Shown here: in pieces, positions 1 to 8,109 of the stretch | Layout of the letters: the number at the start of each line of letters is the position of its first letter | Position numbering within the stretch: the stretch's first letter is position 1 | From: Nocardia speluncae NBRC 108251 | GTDB taxonomy: Bacteria > Actinomycetota > Actinomycetes > Mycobacteriales > Mycobacteriaceae | Assembly (NCBI RefSeq): GCF_001613245.1 | Contig: NZ_BDBZ01000045.1 | Location: 32,118 to 96,117 of the forward strand | DNA length: 64,000 nt | Direction of reading: 5' to 3' | Translations under genes and position numbers: made by a program | The notes under the pieces: model-generated | Database searches by the model: none | Told to the model about the DNA's origin: nothing | Seen by the model: the letters and a program-made list of their open reading frames with translations, nothing else

Positions 1-1
1 C

Positions 2-760
2 GATACCGTGCTCCTGGACCGGTGTGATGCGATAACCGTGCTCACCGTCAACCGGCCCGCGGCGCGTAACGCCATCGATCTGGCGACGGCGACGGCGATC
101 GAGGCCGCGATCGACGAATTCGAGGGCGACGATACCGCGCGGGTGCTCGTGTTCACCGGGGCCGACGGAACCTTCAGCGCCGGAATGGATCTGATCGGGA
201 TGACCCGCGGTGAGTTCCCCGTAACCGAACATCGCGGCCCGCTCGGTATCACCGCGAAACCGCCGGCCAAACCGATGATATCGGCGGTCGAGGGTTTCGC
301 GCTGGCCGGCGGTTTCGAACTGGCTCTTTCCGGTGACCTCATCGTCGCTGCGCGGGACGCGAAATTCGGTATCCCCGAGGTGAAACGCGGACTCGTCGCG
401 GCCGCCGGCGGCGTCATGCGGCTCACCCAGCGCCTGCCGCGCAGTATCGCGGCCGAACTGGCGTTGACCGGTGGCCGGATCAGCGCCGAACGGTTGCACC
501 AGCTGGGACTGGTCAACCGGGTGACCGACCCCGGTGAAGCGCTGGAAGTCGCGCTGGAGCTGGCGGGCGAGATCGCGGCCGCCGCTCCGCTGGCGGTGGC
601 GGCCAGTAAGCGGATCATCGACGAGTCTCCGGATTGGAGTGCCGCCGAGGGGTTCGCGAAGCAGGGGGAGCTCGCTCTTCCCGCAATCGCTTCCAAGGAT
701 GCGGCCGAGGGGGCGCTCGCATTCGCGGAGAAGCGCGACCCGGTTTGGCAGGGCCGCTGA
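2..760 (+). CDS. enoyl-CoA hydratase/isomerase family protein (crotonase), 5' end probably outside window
   Basis: Crotonase-fold enzyme expected to hydrate or isomerise an acyl-CoA in the cytoplasm. Counting from the GTG at 8, the oxyanion-hole segment AGGFELALSGD (about 100-110) and the FGIPEVKRG segment (120-128) are present, and both catalytic-type glutamates (E104, E124) are kept, which favours hydratase activity. The frame stays open to the window edge (codons GAT ACC before GTG), and family members usually have a few residues before the VLL-R-DAITVLTVNRP stretch. The GTG at 8 is therefore probably internal and the gene 5'-truncated. The substrate cannot be told from sequence. Confidence 0.9.
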   Translation, partial: DTVLLDRCDAITVLTVNRPAARNAIDLATATAIEAAIDEFEGDDTARVLVFTGADGTFSAGMDLIGMTRGEFPVTEHRGPLGITAKPPAKPMISAVEGFALAGGFELALSGDLIVAARDAKFGIPEVKRGLVAAAGGVMRLTQRLPRSIAAELALTGGRISAERLHQLGLVNRVTDPGEALEVALELAGEIAAAAPLAVAASKRIIDESPDWSAAEGFAKQGELALPAIASKDAAEGALAFAEKRDPVWQGR

Positions 761-785
761 GGTTCAGTGTGCTCGCACGGTAAGG

Positions 786-807
786 GGCCGACCGTGGTGG
801 TTCGGCC
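786..807. terminator. short GC hairpin after the crotonase gene
   Basis: GGCCGA and TCGGCC form a 6-bp stem about 25 bases after the crotonase stop, between convergent genes. There is no T-run, as is usual in actinobacteria. A termination role is only a guess from position. Confidence 0.3.
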
Positions 808-1005
808 GGTTTTCCAGCAGTCGGCGGCCTCGTCGACTGCCGGAAACCCCTGGCCGTCCGAACGGCACCTTCAGTGGGCGGGCGGAGCGGGCCACATATC
901 TGCTCTCGCCGGGAATTGCCGCGCCCGCCGTCGTTGTCGTCCTGCGTTACCCTCAGCGACAGTCGCGCGTCCCGGCTCGCCTCGGGCGCCGACCTGATGC
1001 GTCGG

Positions 1006-1788
1006 TTACGCGGGCAATTGATCAAGTATTACGCGGGCGCAGGCGGCGGGATCGTCGTAGAACGGCGTATGCCCGCTGCCCCCCAGCGTGATGTGGCGCG
1101 CGTGCGGCAGTACCTCGCGGGCGCGCCGGCTCTGGGTCCTGTAGGTGAGCAGGATGTCGCGGTTACCCCAGGCGATGGTCACCGGTAGGTCCGCCAGCGC
1201 CGCCGGGTCCGCGAGTTTCGCCTCGGTGAACGAATCCAGTGCCGGTGCGAAACCGAGCGATTTCACCGCACCTTCGGCGGTGTCCAGAGCGGTCCGGGTG
1301 TCGACCGCCCAGGGCTTACCGAAGACCAGGCTCAAGAATATGGTGCGGCCGGCCGGCGTGCCGAGCACCTTCGGCATCGCCGGGCCGAGGACGCGACCGA
1401 GTTTCTCGGCTCGACCCAGCGATTGCTGACACCAGATGCGGCCCGGTGTGTCCCAGAAGAAGATCGGTGAGAAGGCTGTCACCGAGCGGGCCAGGCCGCG
1501 GGCGCCGAGGTTCAGCGAGATCCCGCCGCCCATCGAATTTCCGGCGAGATGGGGCCGGTCGAGCCCCTGGACGGCCAGGAAATCAGCGAGGGCGCCGGTC
1601 AGGGTGTCGACCGTGGTGCGGGGTAGCGGTGCGGAACCGCCGAAACCGGGCAGATCGACCGCGATTACCTCGAAATGGTCGGTGAGGGTGCCGATGACCG
1701 GTTCCCACACCTGCCACCTGCTGCCCACGCCGTGGACCAGCACGAGAGGTTCACCGCTGCCTTCGCGATGGTACTCGAGAACAGTCAT
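1006..1788 (-). CDS. alpha/beta hydrolase
   Basis: 260-residue alpha/beta-hydrolase-fold protein. The oxyanion HG motif lies at 19-20 (VLVHGVGS). The nucleophile elbow GNSMGG places the serine at 85, the acid is probably D211 in WGNRD, and the histidine is H240 in GSGHTPFYDDP, so the triad is complete. No signal peptide or membrane segment is seen, so it should act in the cytoplasm. The substrate is unknown; esterase, haloperoxidase-like and C-C hydrolase relatives share this layout. It is convergent with the crotonase and stands alone. Confidence 0.88.
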   Translation of the reverse strand: MTVLEYHREGSGEPLVLVHGVGSRWQVWEPVIGTLTDHFEVIAVDLPGFGGSAPLPRTTVDTLTGALADFLAVQGLDRPHLAGNSMGGGISLNLGARGLARSVTAFSPIFFWDTPGRIWCQQSLGRAEKLGRVLGPAMPKVLGTPAGRTIFLSLVFGKPWAVDTRTALDTAEGAVKSLGFAPALDSFTEAKLADPAALADLPVTIAWGNRDILLTYRTQSRRAREVLPHARHITLGGSGHTPFYDDPAACARVILDQLPA

Positions 1789-2052
1789 ACCCAGCTCTCC
1801 GATCAGGATCCGAACTGCGGAATCACACTAACAGCAGGCAGGGGACATCAGTTCGATTCGCGGGGACCGCCGAAGGTACGTCCCCGTTGGACCTGCACCG
1901 ACGGCAGGTGTGAGTCTTATCGAAATATGCTCCTCCGAGTTGCGGCCCGAGTGTGACTGCGACTACACACATGCGTGGGCGTCACGCGGACGACCGTGGG
2001 ACGATCCCCGATCACCGCGGCGTCCAGGTGATACATCTGAGAGAGGAACCCG

Positions 2053-2385
2053 GTGCGGAAGACCCTTTTTGCCGCGACCCTAGTAATTCTGCCGCTGTTG
2101 GCGGCCTGCGGTAGCGATACCGAATCCGCGCCCGCGCTGACCGAGGCGGACCTGTCGAAATCTCTGCAGGAGAAAGGCCTCAAGGACCCGGCCTTCGCCG
2201 ACTGCGCCGCCAAGGTCTACCTGGCGGAAGGTATTTCCCAAGAAGGTCTGCAAACCATGATCAGCGACGAGTTCGATACCCGGATGGCCGATCCGGAGAC
2301 TCTCGGCCTGAGTCCGGACGACAAGACCAAGGCCGAGGCCGCGACCTCCAAGATCGTCGGTGAATGCCTCGGGGCGTCGCAGTAG
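2053..2385 (+). CDS. small putative lipoprotein
   Basis: 110-residue protein starting at a GTG with GAGAGGAA just upstream. It has a basic n-region, a hydrophobic core and a lipobox LAAC ending at residue 19, followed by GSD, so it should be lipid-anchored on the outer face of the membrane. The mature part is small, acidic and helical, with two further cysteines (FADCAAKVY and VGECLG) that could form a disulphide. Spacing of the two cysteines and the overall size resemble the many small secreted helical proteins of nocardiae. The function is unknown. Confidence 0.8.
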   Translation: MRKTLFAATLVILPLLAACGSDTESAPALTEADLSKSLQEKGLKDPAFADCAAKVYLAEGISQEGLQTMISDEFDTRMADPETLGLSPDDKTKAEAATSKIVGECLGASQ

Positions 2386-2656
2386 GCGGTTTCGGCAGCG
2401 AACGCCTGCCGAGCATCGTCGGGCGGCCGTAGTAGGTCTCCGACGGCCGTGGTCGGGCGATCGATATCTCCGGTGCGTAATTCGGAGATGAGTCGGCCGA
2501 CCGTTGAGATGCTGCCCTGGCCGTGGAGCCGGGGCAGCGCCGTCCGGCCGGTTCCGATCGGTGCGATCCGAACCCTGGCCGAGTGGCACGTCCGGATGGT
2601 CAACTGAGGTCACAGCACCCAACGATCCCGGCGCCGGCCGGGGAGGAGGCGCCGAC

Positions 2657-3169
2657 GTGGCCGTAACCGTGGTAGTCGGTAATCCGAAACCGGCATCCCG
2701 CACCTTGTCGGCAGGTGTTGCCCTCGCGGCCGCGCTGCGCCCCGATATCGAGCCGGCGGTCGTCGACCTCGTCGACCTCGGCCCAGGACTGCTCGGCTGG
2801 GGCGACCCGGCGGTCACCGAAACCGTGCGAGCCGTCGCCACCTCCGAACTGGTGGTTTTCGCCAGCCCCACATTCAAAGCCACCTACACCGGCCTGCTGA
2901 AACTGTTCCTGGAACAGTTCGAAGGCGGTACCGGCCTCCAGGGAGTGCTCGCGGTCCCGCTGATGCTCGGTGCGGGCCCCGCACATGCCCTCGCCCCGGA
3001 TCTACTGCTCAAACCTGTGCTGGTGGAGCTGGGCGCGACCACCGCCCTGCCGGGGCTCTACTTGTCCGACCGGACCTTCGGCGACGACGGTGTACTCACC
3101 GCCTATGCCGAACGCTGGCGCCCGGTAGCGCAAGCGTTGTCTCCTGCGAAACCAGAGGTCGAATCGTGA
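2657..3169 (+). CDS. NAD(P)H-dependent FMN reductase family protein
   Basis: 170-residue flavodoxin-fold reductase. It opens with VTVVVGNPKPASRTLSAG, the phosphate-binding loop of SsuE/MsuE-type FMN reductases, and carries the FASPTFKATYTGLLKLFLEQF segment typical of that family (quoted in part; about 75-95). The GTG at 2657 was chosen because GGGAGGAGG lies 6-8 bases ahead and the family N-terminus begins there; the longer frame back to 2504 encodes unrelated arginine-rich sequence. It overlaps the next flavin reductase gene by 4 bases (GTGA), so the two are probably translationally coupled and may supply reduced flavin to a monooxygenase not found here. Confidence 0.87.
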   Translation: MAVTVVVGNPKPASRTLSAGVALAAALRPDIEPAVVDLVDLGPGLLGWGDPAVTETVRAVATSELVVFASPTFKATYTGLLKLFLEQFEGGTGLQGVLAVPLMLGAGPAHALAPDLLLKPVLVELGATTALPGLYLSDRTFGDDGVLTAYAERWRPVAQALSPAKPEVES

Positions 3170-3663
3170 ACGAGCTTTTCGAAACTCCCGCCGACGGCAC
3201 CGGCCTCCGCCGTGCGTTCGCCAACTTCCCCAGCGGGGTGGTGGCAGTCTGCGCCCGGGTCGACGGCAAACCACACGGTCTCGCCGTGAGCACGTTCGTC
3301 CCGGTCTCGCTGGACCCGCCACTGGTGTCGTTCTGCATTCAGAACACCTCCGCCACCTGGACCCGCCTCGTCCACGCGGGCCACCTCGGCCTCAGCCTCC
3401 TCGGCACCGACCAGCAGGACGCCGCCCGCTCGCTGGCCTCCCGCGACGGCGACCGCTTCCGCGGCCTGGACCTGCACGACGGCACGGGCGAAGCAGTGTT
3501 CATCGGCGGCGCCTCCGTCTGGATCGAAGGCACTCCGCAAGCGCACGTCCCCGCAGGCGACCACACAGTGGTCATCCTGCGCGTCCACCGTCTCGCAATC
3601 CACCCTGGTCGTGATCCCTTGGTGTTCCACGGCTCCCGCTTCCGCCTCTTGCGCGCCGGCTGA
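3166..3663 (+). CDS. flavin reductase family protein (HpaC/DszD type)
   Basis: 165-residue split-barrel flavin reductase. The recognisable parts are LRRAFANFPSGVVAVCARVDG near 14-34 (shown in part), the GLAVSTFVPVSLDPPLVSFCI flavin-binding strand region (about 39-59), and GDHTVVILRVHRL near the end. Family members reduce FMN or FAD with NAD(P)H and hand it to a partner oxygenase. The start GTG overlaps the stop of the upstream FMN reductase by 4 bases. Two unrelated flavin reductases in one operon without an oxygenase gene is slightly unusual; the oxygenase may be elsewhere. Confidence 0.87.
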   Translation: MNELFETPADGTGLRRAFANFPSGVVAVCARVDGKPHGLAVSTFVPVSLDPPLVSFCIQNTSATWTRLVHAGHLGLSLLGTDQQDAARSLASRDGDRFRGLDLHDGTGEAVFIGGASVWIEGTPQAHVPAGDHTVVILRVHRLAIHPGRDPLVFHGSRFRLLRAG

Positions 3664-3940
3664 GCCGGGCGATCCCGAACAAGCGCGTGCGGATGATGCG
3701 GCCGTCCTCGCCGTCGACGCTATCGGCATCGTGCCTGGCGCCCTGCAGCATCGAGGTACCGGTACCCACGCGCAACGCAACCGCCGGCGTCCGCAACGTC
3801 TCGAGCCGGATCGTGTCCCGCTCGCCTTGTTGGATGTTCTCGACGAGCGAGAGCGAAACGTCGCTGAGCTCGGCAAGTTCGGCGTTGGGTCAGCCCACGC
3901 CGTTCCCGCACGGCTGCGACGGGGTCCCCCGGATCCGCAG
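3664..3940 (-). pseudogene. decayed XRE-type helix-turn-helix regulator
   Basis: On the minus strand one frame reads VRERRGLTQ (about 3880-3911). The next reads AELAELSDVSLSLVENI followed by QQGERDTIRLETL (about 3800-3878). Joined, they give a normal XRE/Cro helix-turn-helix of the type GLTQAELAE-VSLSLV-IEQG-LETL-LA-AL. One surplus base after ACC CAA breaks the frame. The downstream frame decays into low-information sequence and runs into the end of the flavin reductase gene, so the effector domain is lost. I read it as a relic; a sequencing error at one base would not rescue the missing C-terminus. Confidence 0.6.
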
Positions 3941-4101
3941 CCGTACCATCGAGCGCACGGCCTCACAGCATCTCGCGATATGAGTCCAGGCCGGTGCGCA
4001 TTTCGTTCCTGTGATCATGTCGCGGGCCCCCGCCGAGGGCTCGCCTGCGGGTGCGTAGACGAGCCCCCGGGTTCACCGGGTTACCGGCCGAACGGGAGTG
4101 C

Positions 4102-4617
4102 TCAGATGTCGCCGAAGGCTGCCGCGTAGCGGATGACGCCACTGGGCAGGGGCTCGGTGTCCAGGCTCAGTACCATCAGCGCGTCGTCGGGGACAGACGT
4201 CTTCATGGTGACGCCGTGGGTGCTGGCGCGGGTGAACCCGAAACGCGGGTAGTACTCCGGATGTCCGAGGACGGTGACGAAATGCTCACCCCTTGCCTTT
4301 GCGGCCTCGAACGCCGCACGGATCGCGGCCGATCCGACGCCGGTTTTCTGGTACTGCGGCAGGACCGCGCACGGTCCCAGGCACAGTGCCGGGGTATCAC
4401 CGATGTGCGCCCGGGTCAGCAGTACATAGCCTACGAGGGCGCCGGCGTCGTCGAGCGTGACCAGTGACAGTCCGTCGATCCAGGCGGGGTCCCGGCGCAG
4501 CGCGTCGACGAGGTCGGCCTCCTCGGCTGTGTCGAACGCGGCGAGATTGATCTCGCGGGTTGCGGCGATATCGGCGCCGGTCTCGGCGCGAGTGGTCCAG
4601 TCGGTACGGGGATTCAT
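4102..4617 (-). CDS. GNAT family N-acetyltransferase
   Basis: 171-residue acetyltransferase. The acetyl-CoA-binding core LGPCAVLPQYQKTGVGSAAI (80-99; pyrophosphate loop QKTGVG at 90-95) is followed by VLGHPEYYPRFGF (117-128), the pattern of YhbS-like GNAT proteins. The ATG at 4617 was chosen because AGGAAG lies a few bases upstream (acaggaagaaaacaaca) and the sequence further out is not family-like. It lies 124 bases downstream of rsgA on the same strand. The acceptor substrate is unknown. Confidence 0.88.
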   Translation of the reverse strand: MNPRTDWTTRAETGADIAATREINLAAFDTAEEADLVDALRRDPAWIDGLSLVTLDDAGALVGYVLLTRAHIGDTPALCLGPCAVLPQYQKTGVGSAAIRAAFEAAKARGEHFVTVLGHPEYYPRFGFTRASTHGVTMKTSVPDDALMVLSLDTEPLPSGVIRYAAAFGDI

Positions 4618-4741
4618 TGTTGTTTTCTTCCTGTGATGAATGATGTTGTGAGCCAAGGCATCCAGTGCCTGAGTACGGCCCGGGCGGTGGCACCGCACGG
4701 TGCCTCCGGGTCGCCCGCGGGTGCGAGTGGGCACATCGGTG

Positions 4742-5836
4742 TCAGCGCTGGCGTTCGCGGAATCGGTAGGTTGCACGCAGATCCCGCGTGATCGCCTTGA
4801 CGGTCTTGCTGCGTTTGCCGCTCTCGCGGGCGACACCGCGGGTGGCTGCCCACTGGCTTTCCCGCATCAGTTTGCGGTACCGATCGAGCCGCGCCAGGTC
4901 CAGCTCGCCGGTCACGATCGCGTCCTGCACCGCGCACCCCGGTTCGCTGCGGTGTTCGCAGTCACCGAAGGTGCAGTTGCGGGCATAGGCCTCTATCTCG
5001 GCGAACACCTGCCCGACCCCGTCGGCGACATCCTGAACGCCGATGCCGCGCAGGCCCGGAGTATCGATGAGCACCCCACCGGCGGGCAACGCCAACAACT
5101 CGCGATGCACGGTAGTGTGGCGGCCCTTGCCGTCGACGGCACGAACCTCATTGGTGCCCATGTGTTCTCGGCCCAGCAACGCGTTGGCCAGACTGGACTT
5201 GCCGGCCCCGGACGGACCCAGCAGCACCGTGGTCCCGGTCACGGTTTCGGCCAGCCGATCGAGGCCTGTACCGGTAGTGGCGCTGGTAGTGAGGATGTCG
5301 ACGCCGGGAGCCAGCGCGGCCACCACGGCTTCGTCCGCACCAGGGTGCTCGGTCAGATCGGCCTTGGTCAACACGATGACCGGCCGGGCGCCACTATCGA
5401 AAACCAGCGCCAGCAACCGCTCGATGCGGCCCGCGTTGACCGGTGCCGCCAGCGAGACCGCGATGACGACGGTGTCGACGTTGGCCGCGAGCACTTGCTG
5501 ATGGGAGGTGCGGTCCGAGGATGCGCGAGTAATCGCGGTACGGCGAGGCAGCAATGCCACCAGCAGCGGCTGCGAGCCCGGGCGTAGCGCGGCCCAGTCG
5601 CCGGTGCACACCATGTGCTCACGGTCCGCGCCGCTGAGCGCACTGCTGTCGGCGCGCACCGGCCCCGAGGCAGTGAGGGTGTCACATAGGCCGCGGTCGA
5701 CCCGCACGATACGGGCCGGTACCAACCCGGCGTCGGCGTGTTCAGCGAACATCGCCGCGAACGTCTCGTCCCAGCCGAGTGCGGACAGCTCTCGTGAAGA
5801 CGATGAAGAAGTCGAAGAATGGTGAGGTGAATGCAT
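4742..5836 (-). CDS. rsgA: ribosome small-subunit-dependent GTPase A
   Basis: 364-residue circularly permuted GTPase that assists 30S subunit maturation. The motifs appear in permuted order: G4 TKAD at 157-160, G5 TSA at 184-186, G1 GPSGAGKS at 207-214 and G3 DTPG at 258-261. The zinc-binding set C288, C293, H295, C301 follows, and then a basic C-terminal helix. An OB-fold-like region precedes the GTPase. The N-terminus is rich in histidine and serine (HSPHHSSTSSSSS), which is not typical and may mean the true start is a little downstream. It is the last recognisable core gene before the accessory patch. Confidence 0.92.
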   Translation of the reverse strand: MHSPHHSSTSSSSSRELSALGWDETFAAMFAEHADAGLVPARIVRVDRGLCDTLTASGPVRADSSALSGADREHMVCTGDWAALRPGSQPLLVALLPRRTAITRASSDRTSHQQVLAANVDTVVIAVSLAAPVNAGRIERLLALVFDSGARPVIVLTKADLTEHPGADEAVVAALAPGVDILTTSATTGTGLDRLAETVTGTTVLLGPSGAGKSSLANALLGREHMGTNEVRAVDGKGRHTTVHRELLALPAGGVLIDTPGLRGIGVQDVADGVGQVFAEIEAYARNCTFGDCEHRSEPGCAVQDAIVTGELDLARLDRYRKLMRESQWAATRGVARESGKRSKTVKAITRDLRATYRFRERQR

Positions 5837-5937
5837 GATGAGACCCTTGGATGAAGGAGCCCCGTTCGGACACGAAATCCACCGGCGCCATCACCGCGAG
5901 CACAGCTCGCAGCGACTACCGGCAACGGGTATCGGGT

Positions 5938-6006
5938 CTAGACCGGGGCCCGGGACGTGAGGATGGTCCGGGCGCTGCGCACCGCAGCGGTCTTCACCGC
6001 AAACAT
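5938..6006 (-). CDS. 22-codon small ORF upstream of rsgA, possible leader peptide
   Basis: On the rsgA strand, ATG at 6006 is preceded by GGGAGGTGAGTTG, one of the strongest Shine-Dalgarno sequences in the window. The ORF encodes 22 residues beginning MFAVKTAAVRSAR and ending TSRAPV. It stops about 100 bases before the rsgA start. Whether it is made is unknown. It could be a leader peptide, an independent small protein, or the remains of a gene displaced when the neighbouring accessory DNA arrived. Confidence 0.35.
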   Translation of the reverse strand: MFAVKTAAVRSARTILTSRAPV

Positions 6007-6064
6007 CAACTCACCTCCCATTCTCTCGCACTCCAGGTCGAACATGGACAGCCCAAGATAGCAC

Positions 6065-6402
6065 GTGGCCAACGACCGCCGCGAGAAGATTGTGAACACC
6101 TTCATGCCGGATGAGGACGCTACGGCCACGGCGCGCGAGCGGGCTCGATCCCTTCGCGGCCGCGGCGGGCCGATGATCTGTCGCGGATGGCGCAGCAGTA
6201 TCGCGAGGTCCGCACCGGGCGTAGTGGCATATGTGGGGGACGGCGGCGCTTCGGGTCCCCAGTGGGTCTCACCGACATCTGGTACGAGGCACTGGATGCG
6301 CGCCTGGCGATGTGCCCGACGTCGCATGTCAGGGTGCTGAACGAGCTGCTGGAGGCGCGAGCGCAAGAACTGGCGACGCCATCGGTTGGCCGCGCAGCAT
6401 GA
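6065..6402 (+). pseudogene. possible degraded gene of unknown function
   Basis: Two frames read like protein and can be joined. The first runs VANDRREKIVNTFMPDEDA and ARERARS from the GTG at 6065. Another frame gives DDLSRMAQQYREVRTG and then LTDIWYEALDARLAMCP up to a stop at 6402. A frame change near 6150-6170 would be needed. No family is recognised. The stretch lies between rsgA and the nuclease-like module, in DNA that otherwise carries no gene, and is best treated as debris of an accessory gene. Confidence 0.3.
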
Positions 6403-6428
6403 GCGACGGGTGGGCCGCTGGATAGTGT

Positions 6429-7324
6429 TCAGCGGTCGCGGTCGATCCCCCTCGAGAGATCGCGACGCTGTCCCAGGGACCTGTTCCTGCTGTTCTTGAC
6501 GACCGGCGCGATCGGCGGGGGCTCTCGTCGTGTCGTCTCCACGTTTGGGGTCGGCGGACCCAGACGCAGCACGTCGGCCGCCTCCCGAGCCGACATCGGG
6601 GTTCGTTCTCCGCGATCTGCGGCCTCCCGGCGTTCGACAGCGCGCTGAGCCAGTCGGTCGGCCGCCTCGCGCTGCTTCTGCTGTGGCTCCAGCGCTTTGC
6701 GCTCTCGCTCCCGCTGATCGATAGCCTTCCGAGCCGCCTCCTGGACCTGCTGCTTTTCCTGGGCCTTCTCCTGGAGTTCCCGCATCCTCTCCTTTGCGCG
6801 CAAGTCCGAGGAGTTGAAAAGCTCCAGTTGATTGGGATTCCGCTCCAGGTCCTTGCCGATCTTTTCGGCTCGGTTCGCCTCCTCTTTTGAGATCTCGATC
6901 AGCTGAAACCGGTCTTTGAAGTCCCGTTCAAGCTTCTCGTGCTCTCGTCGGGCCTCCGGGTCCGGGGACCCCTGACGACGACCCAGGCGCCCTTGGCCTT
7001 TGGGTCGGTCTGAAGGTGTTCGCGTTCTTTAGAGATCTGTTCCATTACGAACTTGCCACCGACGGCCTGGGCGTTCTTGTACTCCCTGAATTCGTGGTCC
7101 TTCAGGGAGCGGGCGCCATCGTGGATTCGCTCACGGCCGGACGGGAGTTTGACGGTTCTCTGGCTCTGCCAGCCTCTTTCGCGCGTCTCGCCGCGGATCT
7201 CCGCGATCCCGAGGTGAAACCAGCGCCCGATGTCGTTCGACTTGCGACCCTGTGCGGTCCGCTCGCGCTGCTCTTTGCGGGCGCGCTCGACAGCACGCCG
7301 ACGCATTTGTTCGTCGTTGGACAT
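6429..7324 (-). pseudogene. PD-(D/E)XK-like nuclease domain protein with coiled-coil tail, frameshifted
   Basis: Minus-strand gene read in two frames. The first (7324 to about 6978) begins SNDEQMRRRAVERARKEQRE and contains the domain VKLPSGRERIHDGAR, HEFREYKNAQAVGGKF and a strand near KGAWVVV. The D in RIHD and the E-x-K in REYKN fit a PD-(D/E)XK nuclease core, as seen in toxin-type domains. The frame then falls out of phase in AGGGGTCCCCGG. One extra base there continues the protein as SPDPEARREHEKLERDFKDR, then a long charged coiled coil rich in E, K, Q and R to a stop at 6429, about 298 residues in all. It lies 15 bases after the 196-residue partner gene. It could be a broken gene, a homopolymer sequencing error or a recoding site. 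Confidence 0.55.
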
Positions 7325-7338
7325 CCCCCGGCCCCTGA

Positions 7339-7929
7339 TCAGGCCAGGCCGTGCTCCCGCCGTAGCTCTAGGTGCTCATGGTCCAGCCCGTGAGCCGCAG
7401 CGTAATCGACCTCCCGCGAGTACCACGCGGATGAGACAGCCTGCCTGAAGTCTGTCCCGGGGGCGTCGAACAGCATGACGACCGGATAGTCGGTCTCGTC
7501 GATCCAGTCGTAGCGGATCGTCGGGCCGAAGCCGTAGAGTCGGCCGTCCCCGGATGAGAGCACTCCGCCCATGTCGGGGTTGTTGATCCAGCGGCCGTCG
7601 CACTTCCTGACGAAGAATTCGCCTATGTAGGCCACGAACGCGTTCACGAGTTCGGCATTGCGGGGTTCGAAGAGGGCGTCCTCATCGGGGAAGAAGTAGT
7701 CAAAGGCATCGTCAAGCCAATGCAGGGTCAATTCATTGCTGTACCGGTCGAGTCCCTGCGGCATAGGCCCGATCCGGTAAGCCGATCCGGTCTGCGTCTT
7801 CCAGTCTGCAGGCACCGTGGGCAGCGTCTCGACGAACAGGGTGTCGACCGCGCGCTGGATTCGCTCCGGGCTCGACCACACCACCCACTCCGGATCGTCC
7901 TGCGCAGCCGCATCGATGTCGTCGTTCAT
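7339..7929 (-). CDS. hypothetical acidic protein, possible partner or immunity protein of the nuclease-like gene
   Basis: 196-residue acidic soluble protein starting at ATG 7929 with GAGGGGAAGG about ten bases upstream. Its core, WLDDAFDYFFPDEDAL, AFVAYIGEFFVRKCDGRW and LYGFGPTIRYDW, is rich in aromatic and acidic residues. No signal peptide, membrane helix or catalytic motif is seen. It is the first gene of a two-gene unit, 15 bases ahead of the nuclease-like gene on the same strand. A small acidic protein beside a nuclease domain suggests an immunity role, but this is inference from context only; no family is recognised with certainty. Confidence 0.65.
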   Translation of the reverse strand: MNDDIDAAAQDDPEWVVWSSPERIQRAVDTLFVETLPTVPADWKTQTGSAYRIGPMPQGLDRYSNELTLHWLDDAFDYFFPDEDALFEPRNAELVNAFVAYIGEFFVRKCDGRWINNPDMGGVLSSGDGRLYGFGPTIRYDWIDETDYPVVMLFDAPGTDFRQAVSSAWYSREVDYAAAHGLDHEHLELRREHGLA

Positions 7930-8109
7930 GGCCGAGCCTTCCCCTCGTGCTGACCTACTGAGAGTCGCGATGCATTAAACGGTACGGCGCAGCGGTCGGG
8001 CATGGCAACGAAATGGGTGCGACTTGCCGGTGTAAGAGAATCTGCGGGGCTGTCAACGGCAGGCCAATCCTGGATCTGGCACAAATTCCGTGATCCGGAA
8101 CACCGAGAT

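Noticed and set aside
2504..2656. 51-codon upstream extension of the FMN reductase
   Set aside because: Arginine-rich non-family sequence, whereas GTG 2657 has a strong ribosome site and starts the flavodoxin-like fold.
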